Of a stretch of DNA of 64,000 nt, positions 54,180-64,000 are shown one piece after another. The stretch covers positions 1,386,501 to 1,450,500 of the forward strand of contig NC_091247.1 in the NCBI RefSeq assembly GCF_042477335.2, read 5' to 3'. This DNA comes from Ovis canadensis. Lineage: Eukaryota; Chordata; Mammalia; Artiodactyla; Bovidae. How positions within the stretch are numbered: the first letter of the stretch is position 1; each line of letters begins with the position of its first letter. The notes beneath the pieces were generated by a model that made no database searches, was not told where the DNA came from, and saw only the letters and a list, made by a program, of their open reading frames with translations. The translations under genes and the position numbers were made by a program.

Positions 54180-54590
54180 CACTTGTGAGAGTTGGACCAT
54201 AACGAAGGCAGGGCACTAAAGAGTTGATGCCTTCGAATTGTGGAGCTGGAGGAGACCCTTGAGAGTCCCTTAGACAGTAAGGAGATCGAACCAGTCAGTC
54301 TTAAAGGAAATCAGCCCTTAGTACTCATTGGAAGGACTGATGCTGAAGCTTCAGTATTTTGGTCATCTGATGTGAACACCCAACTCGTTGGAAAAGTCTC
54401 TGATGCTGGGAAAGATGGAGGGCAGAAGTGGATGAGGGCATCGGAGGACGAGATGGCTGGACGGCATCACCAACGCGATGGACGTGAACGTGGGCCAACT
54501 CCGGGAGATGGAGAGGGCCAGGGAGGCCTGGCGTGCTGCAGTCCATGGGGTCGAGAGAGTCGGACACGACCTGGCAGCTGAACAGCCGCA
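54180..54590 (+). mobile_element. BovB LINE 3' fragment nested in the old L1
   Basis: Runs from tgtgagagttggaccataac to gtcggacacgacctggcagc. It splits the L1 fragment, so it inserted later. Confidence 0.87.
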
Positions 54591-54660
54591 GTCACTTTCC
54601 ACTGACTGGCCTGATACTTGCCATTTCTGATGGGCGTCATCCATTCCCAAAGGTTCACAT

Positions 54661-54683
54661 CCCCCCCCGCCGCCCCCCCCCCC
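54661..54683. repeat. Poly(C) run
   Basis: C-homopolymer with two CCG interruptions. Prone to length error and polymorphism. Confidence 0.8.
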
Positions 54684-54689
54684 AGTATC

Positions 54690-55330
54690 GTTACAATTTA
54701 CCTGAGGAACTCCCTCAGCGTTCCTTGTGGTTTAGCATCTGGAGAAGGGTGTTCTTCGTTGTCTTGTAACAAACCATGTCTTTATTCTTCACTGTTGCAG
54801 CCTCTCTGGTCGGATGTAAACCTCTTGGCTGAGAGGATTTTCTTTAAGGATGCCTTCTAAGATGCCATCTATTTTCCTAGTGGTTTTTCTCTCTCTCCTT
54901 GGTGTTGGAGGATTTCTATCATTCCATATTCAAATTTGCTGATTCTTTCCTCTGTTACCTCCAAGCTGTTAATTAAGCCCATCTGGAAAAATTTTAAAGT
55001 CCGACGCTTTATCTTTCAGCCCTGAACTTTCCACTTGGGTGTGTTTGCATTTTCTGATTCTCTGTCCGGGCTCCTCTCTCGGGTTCTTGTGATGGGATTT
55101 CCCTTCCCCCGTGGACATAGTTAACAAAGATTGCCCTTGCCCACTGGTGCCACGTTTGGTCCGTCTCTGGATCTTTTCCTTGTAAATATATCAAATTTTC
55201 CTGATTTTTCATCGCTGAATGCCTTTGGAAACTACTATTGCTTTGTTCTGAGACTTTGGATTCTGTTGTGCGGCTCTGAAGGGGTGATATTTTTAAGGCA
55301 ATTTACTTGGTTAGACCCAAACTATGAACT
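54690..55330 (-). mobile_element. Continuation of the old L1 (5' part)
   Basis: AT-rich sequence with the antisense L1M 5'-region feel, including tgctgattctttcctctgtt and ctctccttggtgttggagg. More diverged than the left piece and less certain. Confidence 0.5.
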
Positions 55331-55339
55331 CTGCCACGC

Positions 55340-57000
55340 CTGCGGACGACTAGGCCTAAGTTCCAGGTCACCTGCTGTTTTCTGCTCTGTTGGTGTGGGT
55401 TTCAGGGTCCAGCCAGGGTCCCAGGTGGAGCCTTTGTCGAGGATATGGGCTCCCTTTCCTGGATGTTCGTTTCTGGGTTGCTCTCCGTTGCCTGGGCTCC
55501 TTCCCAAGGTTCCTCCCAGGAGGACAGCAGATCTTCCCATCAGAGCCCTGCCCTGTGGTCACAGCTGCAGAGACCCAGGACTCGCCCGCCGCGCTCGCTG
55601 CCTCCCGCTCTTATTTCTAGCCCCATCCTATGTTTGCCTGCTTATGTCCGTTCCTCAGCGCTTTCAGCGAATTGTTTTCTATTTTGTCCACCATTTACAG
55701 TTGCTTTTTGCTAGAGGGCTGGTTTATCAGGAGCGTCTCTCTCCCGGGAATGAAACCCTGGAAGTCATTTCTTACTTTTAGAATCATTTACCAACCAGAG
55801 AACCAAAGAAAGAGAGCCTGTTTTATTTTCAAATGCAGCCGATCCCTTTACAGCTACCAGGCCAAACTTTATCTTCCCTTTCACCTCTGGCATTTTATTG
55901 CGGGCCTCCAGAAGAAGCCAGGTGGTGCTTTGAATATTCTGTCTGGAGATGCCTCAGGTAACTCACTGAGATCAGCAAGCTTAATTCTGATTTTCTGGGC
56001 AACAGAGGTGCCAAGCTTTCTGTCCAGCATAACAAGGCTCCAAGCCCCCGAGGGCAGTCACTGACTTTCCCGAAACTCTCGCTGTCAGCCTCCTCCTGGC
56101 CCTTCAGATGCCCACTAATGCTACCATGCGCCTTCTGTCTTGACCAAAAGTCTCCTCCGAGCTTTTCTAGCTTCTTGCCACCTGGAGTCTAAGCCAGCGG
56201 CGTATGTTATGGGTTTTGGTCATAGCTGTAGGTTATGGTGGTGGAAGCCCCCCTCCTCTGCTCCACCACCCCACTGCCTGTCATGCTTCATAACTCTCTC
56301 CAAACCCAGTGCATAAGCAATGACAGTTATTTGCTTTGCTCACAAGTCTGCCCTTTCCACAGGGCTCAGAAGGAACAGCTCTCTTCTGCTCTGGACAGCC
56401 TCAGCTTCGGTGGCTTGAAGGCTGGAGATGACTTGAGTGCTGGGGGCTGGACTCACCTGCAGCCTTGTCACTGGCTGTCAGTTGGGGCCACAGCTGGGGC
56501 TGCTGGCCGGAGAGTCTGCACGTGGCCAGTCCAGGGGCTGTCTGGCCTCCTCCCAATACGGCGGTTGGGCCAAAGGAGGCCGTGCGTGAGGACAGTGTGG
56601 AAGGAAGTGTGCGGCCTCTCTGTGGCCGGGCGTCACTTCCTCTGTTGCTGGAGGCACCACGAAGTGGGCCCAGGTTCAAGGAGAGGGGACACGAGCTTGG
56701 CCCCGAGATGAGAGGAGGGCCACCATCACGGTGTGGAAAGAGTGTGGGAGACGGATGCCGAGGACCAGCTGCGTTCGGAAAAATGCAGCCTGCTGTGGGG
56801 AGCGTCTGGTGAATGGGTGAAGGTAAACACTTATCAGTGAAGAAGAGGCGACCCTGTCTTCTGCTCTTAAGGGCTCTGAATGGATGAAACCGTTCATTTT
56901 CTAAGCACCTATTCCGTTGGCTGCATTGCGTTGGGAACCGTTTAAGGTTCCCGGTCGGTAAGTAACAATAATAGCCATTGTTATGATATAAAACAGGGTT
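55340..57000. other. Upstream flank, no gene seen
   Basis: Mixed-composition unique sequence (55.3-57.0 kb). No exon, repeat family or domain was recognised. Confidence 0.5.
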
Positions 57001-57004
57001 TACG

Positions 57005-57110
57005 TAGTAATGATCACGTGCCAGGCCCTCTCAAGGGCTCTGTGGGTATTAATCCATCTAGTCTCCCATCAGACAAAGACAAGCACGCATCCCAGGATAA
57101 GGTCTGAAGA
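57005..57110 (+). mobile_element. MIR-like fragment
   Basis: atcacgtgccaggccctctcaagggctc followed by tattaatccatctagtctcc resembles the 5' half of MIR. Confidence 0.55.
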
Positions 57111-57199
57111 TCGTGCCCAGATGAGAGGGAACCACGTGAGCCGGGATGCTGTTTCTCCCGTCGCAGTCTGGCCCTCCAGCTGCTCCCTCCTCACCGCCT

Positions 57200-59540
57200 G
57201 ATGGCTGCGCCCCTGGGTGATCTGCGGACCCTGGGCATGATGGGGTCCCACGTTACAGCGGGAGCTGGTGCTGGGGAAGCTGTGGCAGGGGGCCAGGACC
57301 GCCCCAGAGGCGAGGGGCACAGGACAGGCAAGCAGGGGTCAGATGGCAGCAGAGCCAGGGCCCTGGGCGGTCACCTGGCTGACTATCCGGGGAGTCCCTC
57401 CAGCTCTGGACTCTACTGTGGTTCAGGACGACAGAGCCTGGCTCTTTGCACGTTCACTATGAGTCAAGGGTCAGCCTCCACGTCCAGCCCCCGGCCCCTG
57501 AGTCTCCTGCCTTGGAACGAACGGAAGGTGGCCCTGTCCTCTACGAGCATTGGCCTCTGGGGGCTGGGCGCCCCCCGCCTGGCAGATCTTGCCCGTGTCC
57601 TGCCCAGCTCTGCAGCCGCTGCGCCCCGGGGAGGGTTTCTGGCTTCCTGCTCACAGGCGGTTTCCACCTGGCTGTCTCACCCTGGCCCACACACCAGCGG
57701 TGAAGGTGGCCATGGGTGGCGGGGCAGCATGGGGGCGTGCCTCCAGGGCTGGCAGTGCCCGCCACAGACCACGGGGGCCCAGGAGGACTCTTCTTCCCGC
57801 TGGGCTGCCACGGACAGCATGCGGAGGGGACGTTTTTGGACAGAACTTACGTTCCTGGAAATGAATGAATGAACACAACACCCCCCCGTGGCCCCTCACA
57901 GGGGAGGGTGAGCTGCGCCAAGATGGAGATGGAGACAGAGGTGGGGATGGCGCTGGGGGAGGCACAGCTCTCCCGTCTGCAGACAGTGCTGCCAACCGGC
58001 GTTCGGAAGCACGCCTCCCCAGCACGCAGGGGCCAAGGCCTTACTCAGGGCGGGGCGGTGGGTTCCTGTAACACACTGTACTCTTGCAGAGGAAAAGGGG
58101 CGATTGAACCGCTCAATTCTCTCAGCGGGGGCTCAGCCATTGGCCCGCATTTGCTGAACAGGGAGGATTTATTCTTTAAACAGACGGCGCTCTGCACGGG
58201 GCCCTCCCCACCGGCCAGGGGCTGCTGGAGGAGACACGGGCGTCCTGTGTCTCGAGGTCGGCGGGCTCCTCTCCCCGTCCTTTCCTGGGGCACCGTTCTC
58301 CTCCAGCAGCCTCCAGCCCTCCAAGCAGCAGAAGAAAACAGGCCCATCAATTACCCATCCAGGCAAATTGGGGAGTGTGACAAGAGGTGAAACAAGAACA
58401 TCCCATACTTAGTCCAGTTCCCGGTGAAGCTGGTTTTCAGGGCTCGGTGCGGGGTCCAGGGCTGTGGAGACGCGAGACGGCTGTTCCTCGGGAGGAGCAC
58501 GAAGTCGGTGACGCAGGCTCGGGCTGGCTCATTGGCCTCTGCGTCCTTCAGGGTGGGTCTGCCTCTGGGTCTGGGACCGGGAGTCCAGACAGCAGGGCGG
58601 AGTGACCTCCCTCCGGGCCCAGAGGCACTCCTGGCCCAGGAGGACCCTGCTGTGCCTTTCATGGAGCTGTTGGGTCACAGGGGGGCCTGGAGTGGGGCAG
58701 GCAGGCTGCGAGGGGAGTTGGCCTCCAGGGTCGTGCAGGAGCCCGCCTGGCCAGGGAGCCCGGGGAGCCCTCGGGGTGGAGCAGCTGTGTCCCCCCCTCT
58801 CCCCTGACCTCTGAAGCCTCCTCTGAAGCCAGAGGCAGGGGAAGCTCTTTGGGCGCGGCGCACCCTTGTCTCCCACTCCCGCTTGTCCTTTTGGCCAGCC
58901 CAGTGCACAGGGGGGTGGGTCTCACCTGAGAAGCAATAGGGATGGTCCCTCACGCCACCCCTTCCCCCGGGGTCCAGGCGACCGTGACCCCAGGATGCTG
59001 GTGGCGAAAGCCCAGCCCAGCAGAAGCTCTGGGAAAGCCCAGGGACCCAGAGTTCAAAAAGCAGCTCTGTGTTTACACAGCGCAGGGCGTTCAGCTCGTG
59101 GTGGCCGCCCTGGATGGCAGCTGGCAGATGCTGAATGGCGCCTGTATCCTTGGCTCTCAGCTCAGCAGGCAGGCGGCAGCCATCAGCATACAGCCCCAGG
59201 CCCTCGTCCCCTCTCACCCGCCCTCCTCAGGGCCTGGGGCCTGGGCAGCCTCCGTGCCTGCAGGCCTGACCCCAGTGCCACCTGCTCCCCACCACACACG
59301 GCGAAGACTGTGTCTCTGCCATGCGGACGCGCCCCAGTGGTGAGAAGCCGAAGCGGACAGTGTCTAGTCCCCGGGCCCTGCTGACCTCACTCCGTTCCTC
59401 TGCCCCTTTTATCCCCAACCGATTCCAAAGAGCGTCCCACTCCAGCTCCCTCCCTGCCTCCCCCGTCTGCACCAGCAGGCCCCCCCCCCCCCCCTACGGT
59501 CAGTTCCCTCTGGCATCTTACTCCATCTGGTGGCATTTAG
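57200..59540. other. Upstream flank, no gene seen
   Basis: GC-rich unique sequence ending near a poly(C) run (59479-59493). Open frames overlap on both strands without support. Confidence 0.5.
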
Positions 59541-59550
59541 CACTGCCTTC

Positions 59551-59780
59551 GGCCACCTGATGTGAAGAGCTGACTCATTGGAAAAGACCCTGATGCTGGG
59601 AAAGATTGAAGGCTGGAGGAGAAGGGGACGACAGAGGATGAGATGGTTGGATGGCATCACCGACTCAATGGGCATGAGTTTGAGTAAGCTCCAGGAGTTG
59701 GTGATGGACAGAAGCCTGGCGTGCTGCAGTCCATGGGGTCACAGAGTCGGACCCAACTGAGCGACTGAACTGAGCTGAAT
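59551..59780 (+). mobile_element. BovB LINE 3' fragment
   Basis: Begins cggccacctgatgtgaagag and ends at ccaactgagcgactgaactg. Confidence 0.88.
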
Positions 59781-60489
59781 GGAACTGCTGCCCCTCTGAA
59801 TGCCCTGCCTTCTCCGCCTCCCGGGCTCTCCAGAGGGGTTCCCCTGCCTTTTCTGTTTCTCTCTCTCTGCCGTCCTGTCCTCTGCCCGAGCATCTCTCTG
59901 TGTCTTTGCCTCATCTCCAGACCTTCGACACCACGAGGTCGTGAGCACCATCCCGGGCTTGTTTCCCTGGACGGCTCGTCCAGCTCCACCTCCTGGCCTG
60001 GTCCCTCTCAGGGGGCCGTGCTCCGTCTCCCAGCTGTTCAGCCTCACACCAGGGCCTTGTTCTTGCTGCGTCTCTTCCCGCATCCAGCCTGACACCACAT
60101 CCAGTGGCTCTGCCATCCTGGAGTATTGAGATCCACGACCCGCATGGCTGTGTGGACAGACGGCTCCACGAGGGGTCCAGGGAGGTGGGTGTTGGGGCCC
60201 ACGCAGCCTCCAGGGCCTTGCACTCAGCTTGTTAAGTTTGGGGGTTCTGCATGATTTTTGAGGGTCCCTCCCTGCGTTTTTACTGGCCCTGGGTCCTCTA
60301 AGCAAGGTAGGTGCACCCACGTGCCTGCAGAGATGTGACCTCCTCCTTCTTGATTCATTCAGGGCCTCCTGCTGCCTGGCCCTGCCCCATCCAGGCCCCG
60401 TGCAGTGGCAGAGTGGTCCTGTCTGCCCAGCCCGTCCCCTGCTTCTCCCGCCGCTGAGGGAAAGTGCTGGGCGGCCCCAGGCTTTGCTC

Positions 60490-60705
60490 CCGAAAGTAAA
60501 AGCGCTAGTTGCTCAGTTGTGTCTGATCCTCATGACCCCGTGGACTGCAGCCCGCCAGGCTCCTCCGTCCATGGGATTCTCCAGGCAAGGGTCCTGGAGT
60601 GGGTAGCCATTCCCTTCTCCAGGGAATCTTCCTGACCCAGGGATGGAACCTGGGTCTCCTGCATTGCAGGCAGGTTCTTTAAGTCTGAGCCACCCGGGAA
60701 GCCCC
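60490..60705 (-). mobile_element. Bov-tA SINE
   Basis: Minus-oriented copy from gtaaaagcgctagttgctc to gagccacccgggaagcccc, with a slightly mutated box B (ggatggaacctgggtctcc). Confidence 0.9.
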
Positions 60706-60709
60706 CTGC

Positions 60710-61550
60710 CACCCCTGTGCTCCCTTCGAATGTCCCCTCCTCAATGGCGCTCACTGAAGAGTTACGCTTGTCCTCCCAGCGGTCCCTGACTTCCCATCTG
60801 ACATCAGTCACAGCATCAGTGACAATCTGACATGCCTGCTGGGCTGGAAAACGGCCCCCGAGCTGCCCACGTCCGAGTCTCTGGAACAGTGAGTGCCACC
60901 TCTCACAGCAAAAAAGGACTTTGCGGGAAGGATCTTGAGACGGGAAACGGTGTGCGCACAATGGCCTCCTGAGAGGAGTCGGGTTGATGTCAAAGGGTGC
61001 CGGACGTTGGAGGGCTGCACCGGACCCTGAAAAGGCTGGGAGCGACTCTCCCTGGAGCCTCTGCAGAGACCCAGCCCTGCCCACACCTGGGCCTTAGCCT
61101 GATGAGACGCACCCCAGACTTCTGCCCTCCAGGGCCGTAAGATAACAAACGTGTGTGCTTACAAGCCGCCGACGTAGTGGTGATTGTTACAGCAGGAAGC
61201 GGGCAGACCGCGGGTTTTACTGTCTGTTTATCCTCTTTTCTCCACGGCAGAGCAAGCTCAGTAAAGACGGGAGCGCCCCTCTGTCTTGTTCCTGGTTATG
61301 TGCCTGGTGACTAGAAGGCCTGGCTCTTGGTAAGGACTCAAGAAAACCTTTCTGTCATTCCGAGGAGAAATGCAAATGTCCCTGAAACACATGAAGCGAT
61401 GCTCAGCCACATTTACCGTCCGAGCGAGAGACGCCAACGACGATGGTAAGGAGATGCCCTTTCCCAGTCACCGGGTTGAACAGGTCTGAAAGTGTGACCG
61501 CCTGCTCTCCTGGTGGGACCGTGGGCGAGCCGGTGTCTGCACTGGTTGCT
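60710..61550. other. Upstream flank, no gene seen
   Basis: Unique sequence without recognised repeats or coding features. Confidence 0.5.
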
Positions 61551-61556
61551 GGCAGG

Positions 61557-61995
61557 AATGTGTTCGGGTTTTAATGGGGTCCCCCAAATAGAGACTGCAG
61601 TCCTGAGTCCTGATCCCTGGGGATGTGCCCCCAGTGGGCCTTCACAGAGGTGGTCAAGATGAGATCCCTAGGGTGGCCACAGCCCTACATGACTGTTGTC
61701 CTTTTAAGAACAGGAGAGAGACCCCAGGAAGGAGTTGCCAGGCGATGGTGGAGGCAGAGACTGGAGTCTCATGTCTACAAGCAAAGGAGCACCAAGGGCC
61801 ACTGGCCATGCCAGAATCTGGAAGAGATAAGGCAAGACTCTCCCCCACACATTTCAGAGAGTGTAGGGCCCTGCCCACACCTTGATGGTGTCATCCTACA
61901 GAATTGCAAGAGAAGATGCCGCTGTTGTCTTGAGCTGCCCGGTTCGTGGTACTTTCTTACAGCCGCCCCAGGAAAGAGCTCAAAACAGTGTAATC
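61557..61995 (+). mobile_element. MaLR-type LTR (MLT1-like) fragment
   Basis: The order of landmarks is as in MLT1-like LTRs: a ggggtcccccaaat start, gagatccctagggtggcc, tgttgtccttttaagaacag, gccctgcccacaccttgatg, and the closing cagaattgcaag and tcgtggtactttcttacagc. It is a solo, degraded LTR with no internal gene. Confidence 0.65.
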
Positions 61996-61999
61996 CCCG

Positions 62000-64000
62000 T
62001 GGAGGGAAATCTGGCGAGATGCAATGAAAGTCCACTAGCAGGAATATAAAGTGCTGTCGGCACCAAACTGCCAGTTAAGGAAAGGGGAATGAAGCGCAGA
62101 ACATGCCGTTAAAAAGAAATCAAGGTGTCCCTTCATTGCGACCCGGCAGGGTCACTGGGACATGTCGGAAGCAAAGAAGACAGGTTTAGGAAGAAAGGTG
62201 TGTGGAGGCCACCTTTAACCTAAGCAAAGGGGCTGGGAATGCAGATGATGTTTGCAAATACACACACTTACCATCGCCGTTCCTTACATGGTGTAGCGTG
62301 CACGGGCTGTTTCCTGCGAGGGGGGGTTGGAACGGGAGGGGCTGGTGGAGGGGAGCTGGTCGTCCCTGCGTGCGCCCTCCCGTAAGTTATTTCAGGAAAC
62401 TTTGGAACTCTGTGTGCACCTCGCGAGCTGTATCTTGTGTGTCCTTCTGATGAACAAAAAGGCAAAGCGGTCAAACTCCTGGCTTCTCCGCTGTCAGTGA
62501 GAATATTGATGTTGTTATTCTGAAAATATTAGAAGTGTGGGTTGCAGAAGCACACACTCATAGTGGGACAAGCTATTAAGATGAAGACAATCAGTGCAAG
62601 AGAAAAAACCACAGTCGATGGAGTAAATTACATAAAAACCGGTGACGTCGCGGTGTATTTTCTCGTGCGTGTGAGTGAAAAGGCCTGGAGACAATGACTA
62701 CATCTTGCGCCCAGCTTGGGATCCGTGTGGACCGTGTTCCCACCAGAAGGACTCAGGGTTCTTTGGGCTGGTCCTGTGTGGGGGCCAGAACCGTATGAGC
62801 TGACCCTGGGGCATCTCGTGAGGCCACAAGCGAGTGATGCGTCAAGACAACTGGGCTTCTGCTCAAAGGGCCTTGAGTCACACTGGGAAAAAGACCATTT
62901 TTAACTACAGCTGTCCTTTTTTTATAAATCCTCTGCAGGAGGCACACTTGTCCACCCGCCCTCCGTGGCTGCGCCACCTTGCCTCTGGGAGCAACCCTGA
63001 GCAGGGATTGAAGCTGCTGCCCTTGGGGAAGGCGCCTGGGAGAGAGATGCTGGCCCAGCGACGAGAGACATTCAGTGGAGGTTTCCTGCGAGCTGGGGAG
63101 AAGCATCTCAGCCAGCAGAACCCATTCTGGGGGGCTGGGAGAAGCTTCCAGAGGAAAACGGTGGGACCCACGGGCATCAGTGCGAACACGCTGTCTCAGC
63201 TCAGTGATGCACGGGCTGAAAGAAAGGGACCCACGCGTTTCTGCGGCTGCACAGTGCGGGCAGATTTTTCGAAGGAATTGCTGATGAATAATGAATGCCG
63301 ACTTTTCCAGTTTTATGCGATGAAAATATTTTTAAGTCTGTCCTCTTTTCCCATCCTGTTTGTTGAAGCAGGCTACAGACTTTTAAAGGCATGCGTATCC
63401 GTAGCTCCCTGGTGGATGCATTTTTCATTACACTTAAGGGAGGGGCTGTGGCACAAACGAAAGGCAGCGGCTTCCAGTGCTTTTCAGCTTTAGATAAAGG
63501 ATGCTCGCCAGCGCCGCACGCACCTCTGCCGCTCACTTGCGGGTATGCACAGCCCCGTGTGCTCCCTGCGCAGAACGAGGCACCCGGCAACATCTGGTGA
63601 CCCCTGAATAGCTGGGTAACCTGAGAAAAATACCATCTGGAAATGCTGGTGTCTTGGCCAGAGTCTTGCGTACCCGGGGGAAGGGTCAGCGTTATTCTGA
63701 GTGAGCTTTCATGGAAATCCAACCCAAGGCGAGAGTGGCTGAGCCAGGCGGAAGACGCGGTCTTATCTTTCTAAATGAAAGGTCAGCCTGGGCTCCAGGT
63801 GCCTTCAGGATTGGCTCCTGAGGGTAGGACCGTGAGACAAAAGCCTGCAGGCTCACCCTGAATGTGATGGCAGTCCCCCGTCCTGGGGGCTCCCAGACCG
63901 TCCCGTGAGCCATGCACTTGGCTTCTGTGTCGGACCCGTCACCTCCAAGGTGATGGAGTTCACCGAGGCTTTTCACCTGCCCGCCCGCTGAATGTTCTGC
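62000..64000. other. Upstream flank to window end
   Basis: Mostly unique. Two AT-richer blocks stand out (62.46-62.70 and 63.26-63.45 kb). A 219-codon open frame at 62834-63493 lacks any recognisable domain. Confidence 0.45.

Noticed and set aside
62834..63493. 219-codon plus-strand frame near window end
   Set aside because: No recognisable domain; crosses an AT-rich block with changing composition; likely chance.

Overview
The window is mammalian nuclear DNA from a ruminant (cattle, or a close pecoran relative). The evidence is dense Bov-tA/Bov-A2 tRNA-derived SINEs, many BovB (RTE-type) LINE 3' fragments, older MIR, L1M and MaLR relics, exons with canonical splice sites, and CpG islands in a GC-rich background. 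There is no bacterial or viral gene organisation, and I see no tRNA, rRNA or CRISPR locus.

One protein-coding gene is supported: OLFM1 (noelin-1/pancortin), on the minus strand, filling about 6.4-46.3 kb. Two alternative first exons (A, coding 46223-46288; B, coding 34230-34379) splice to shared exons at 32134-32283 and 25710-25865. The transcript then either ends in a short terminal exon Y (about 23600-23930, one glycine codon then a stop) or continues through 23197-23416 and 16024-16130 to the terminal exon at 7387-8061, which encodes most of the olfactomedin domain. All junctions agree in phase. B plus the long tail gives 485 codons and A plus the long tail 457; B and A with Y give 153 and 125. 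Poly(A) signals are visible for both 3' ends (6380-6385 and 23613-23618). Each first exon lies in its own CpG island.

Layout: 1-6.3 kb is 3' flank with SINEs, a BovB fragment and a conserved-looking AT-rich block at 3.1-3.75 kb. 6.36-7.39 kb is the 3'UTR. 7.39-46.3 kb is OLFM1, whose introns carry unusually many tandem repeats: a G-rich 40/48-bp array (9.28-9.81 kb), a 31-bp GC-box array (14.58-15.10 kb), a polypurine block touching the exon 3 donor (25.26-25.69 kb), an 18-bp array (29.17-29.34 kb) and a 46-unit, 35-bp TG/E-box array (29.58-31.2 kb). 46.7-64 kb is upstream flank with BovB, L1, MIR and MaLR relics and an 18-bp minisatellite fused to a BovB fragment. I found no second gene there.

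No new multi-gene system is present. The most interesting signals concern OLFM1 isoform control: the composite exon Y, a weak exon 3 donor beside a 430-bp pyrimidine-rich transcript tract whose reading frame stays open, a strong-context upstream ORF made from a GCG repeat before the B start codon, and loss of the human-type upstream ATG in exon A. Comparisons with human OLFM1 rest on recalled sequence, not on a search.
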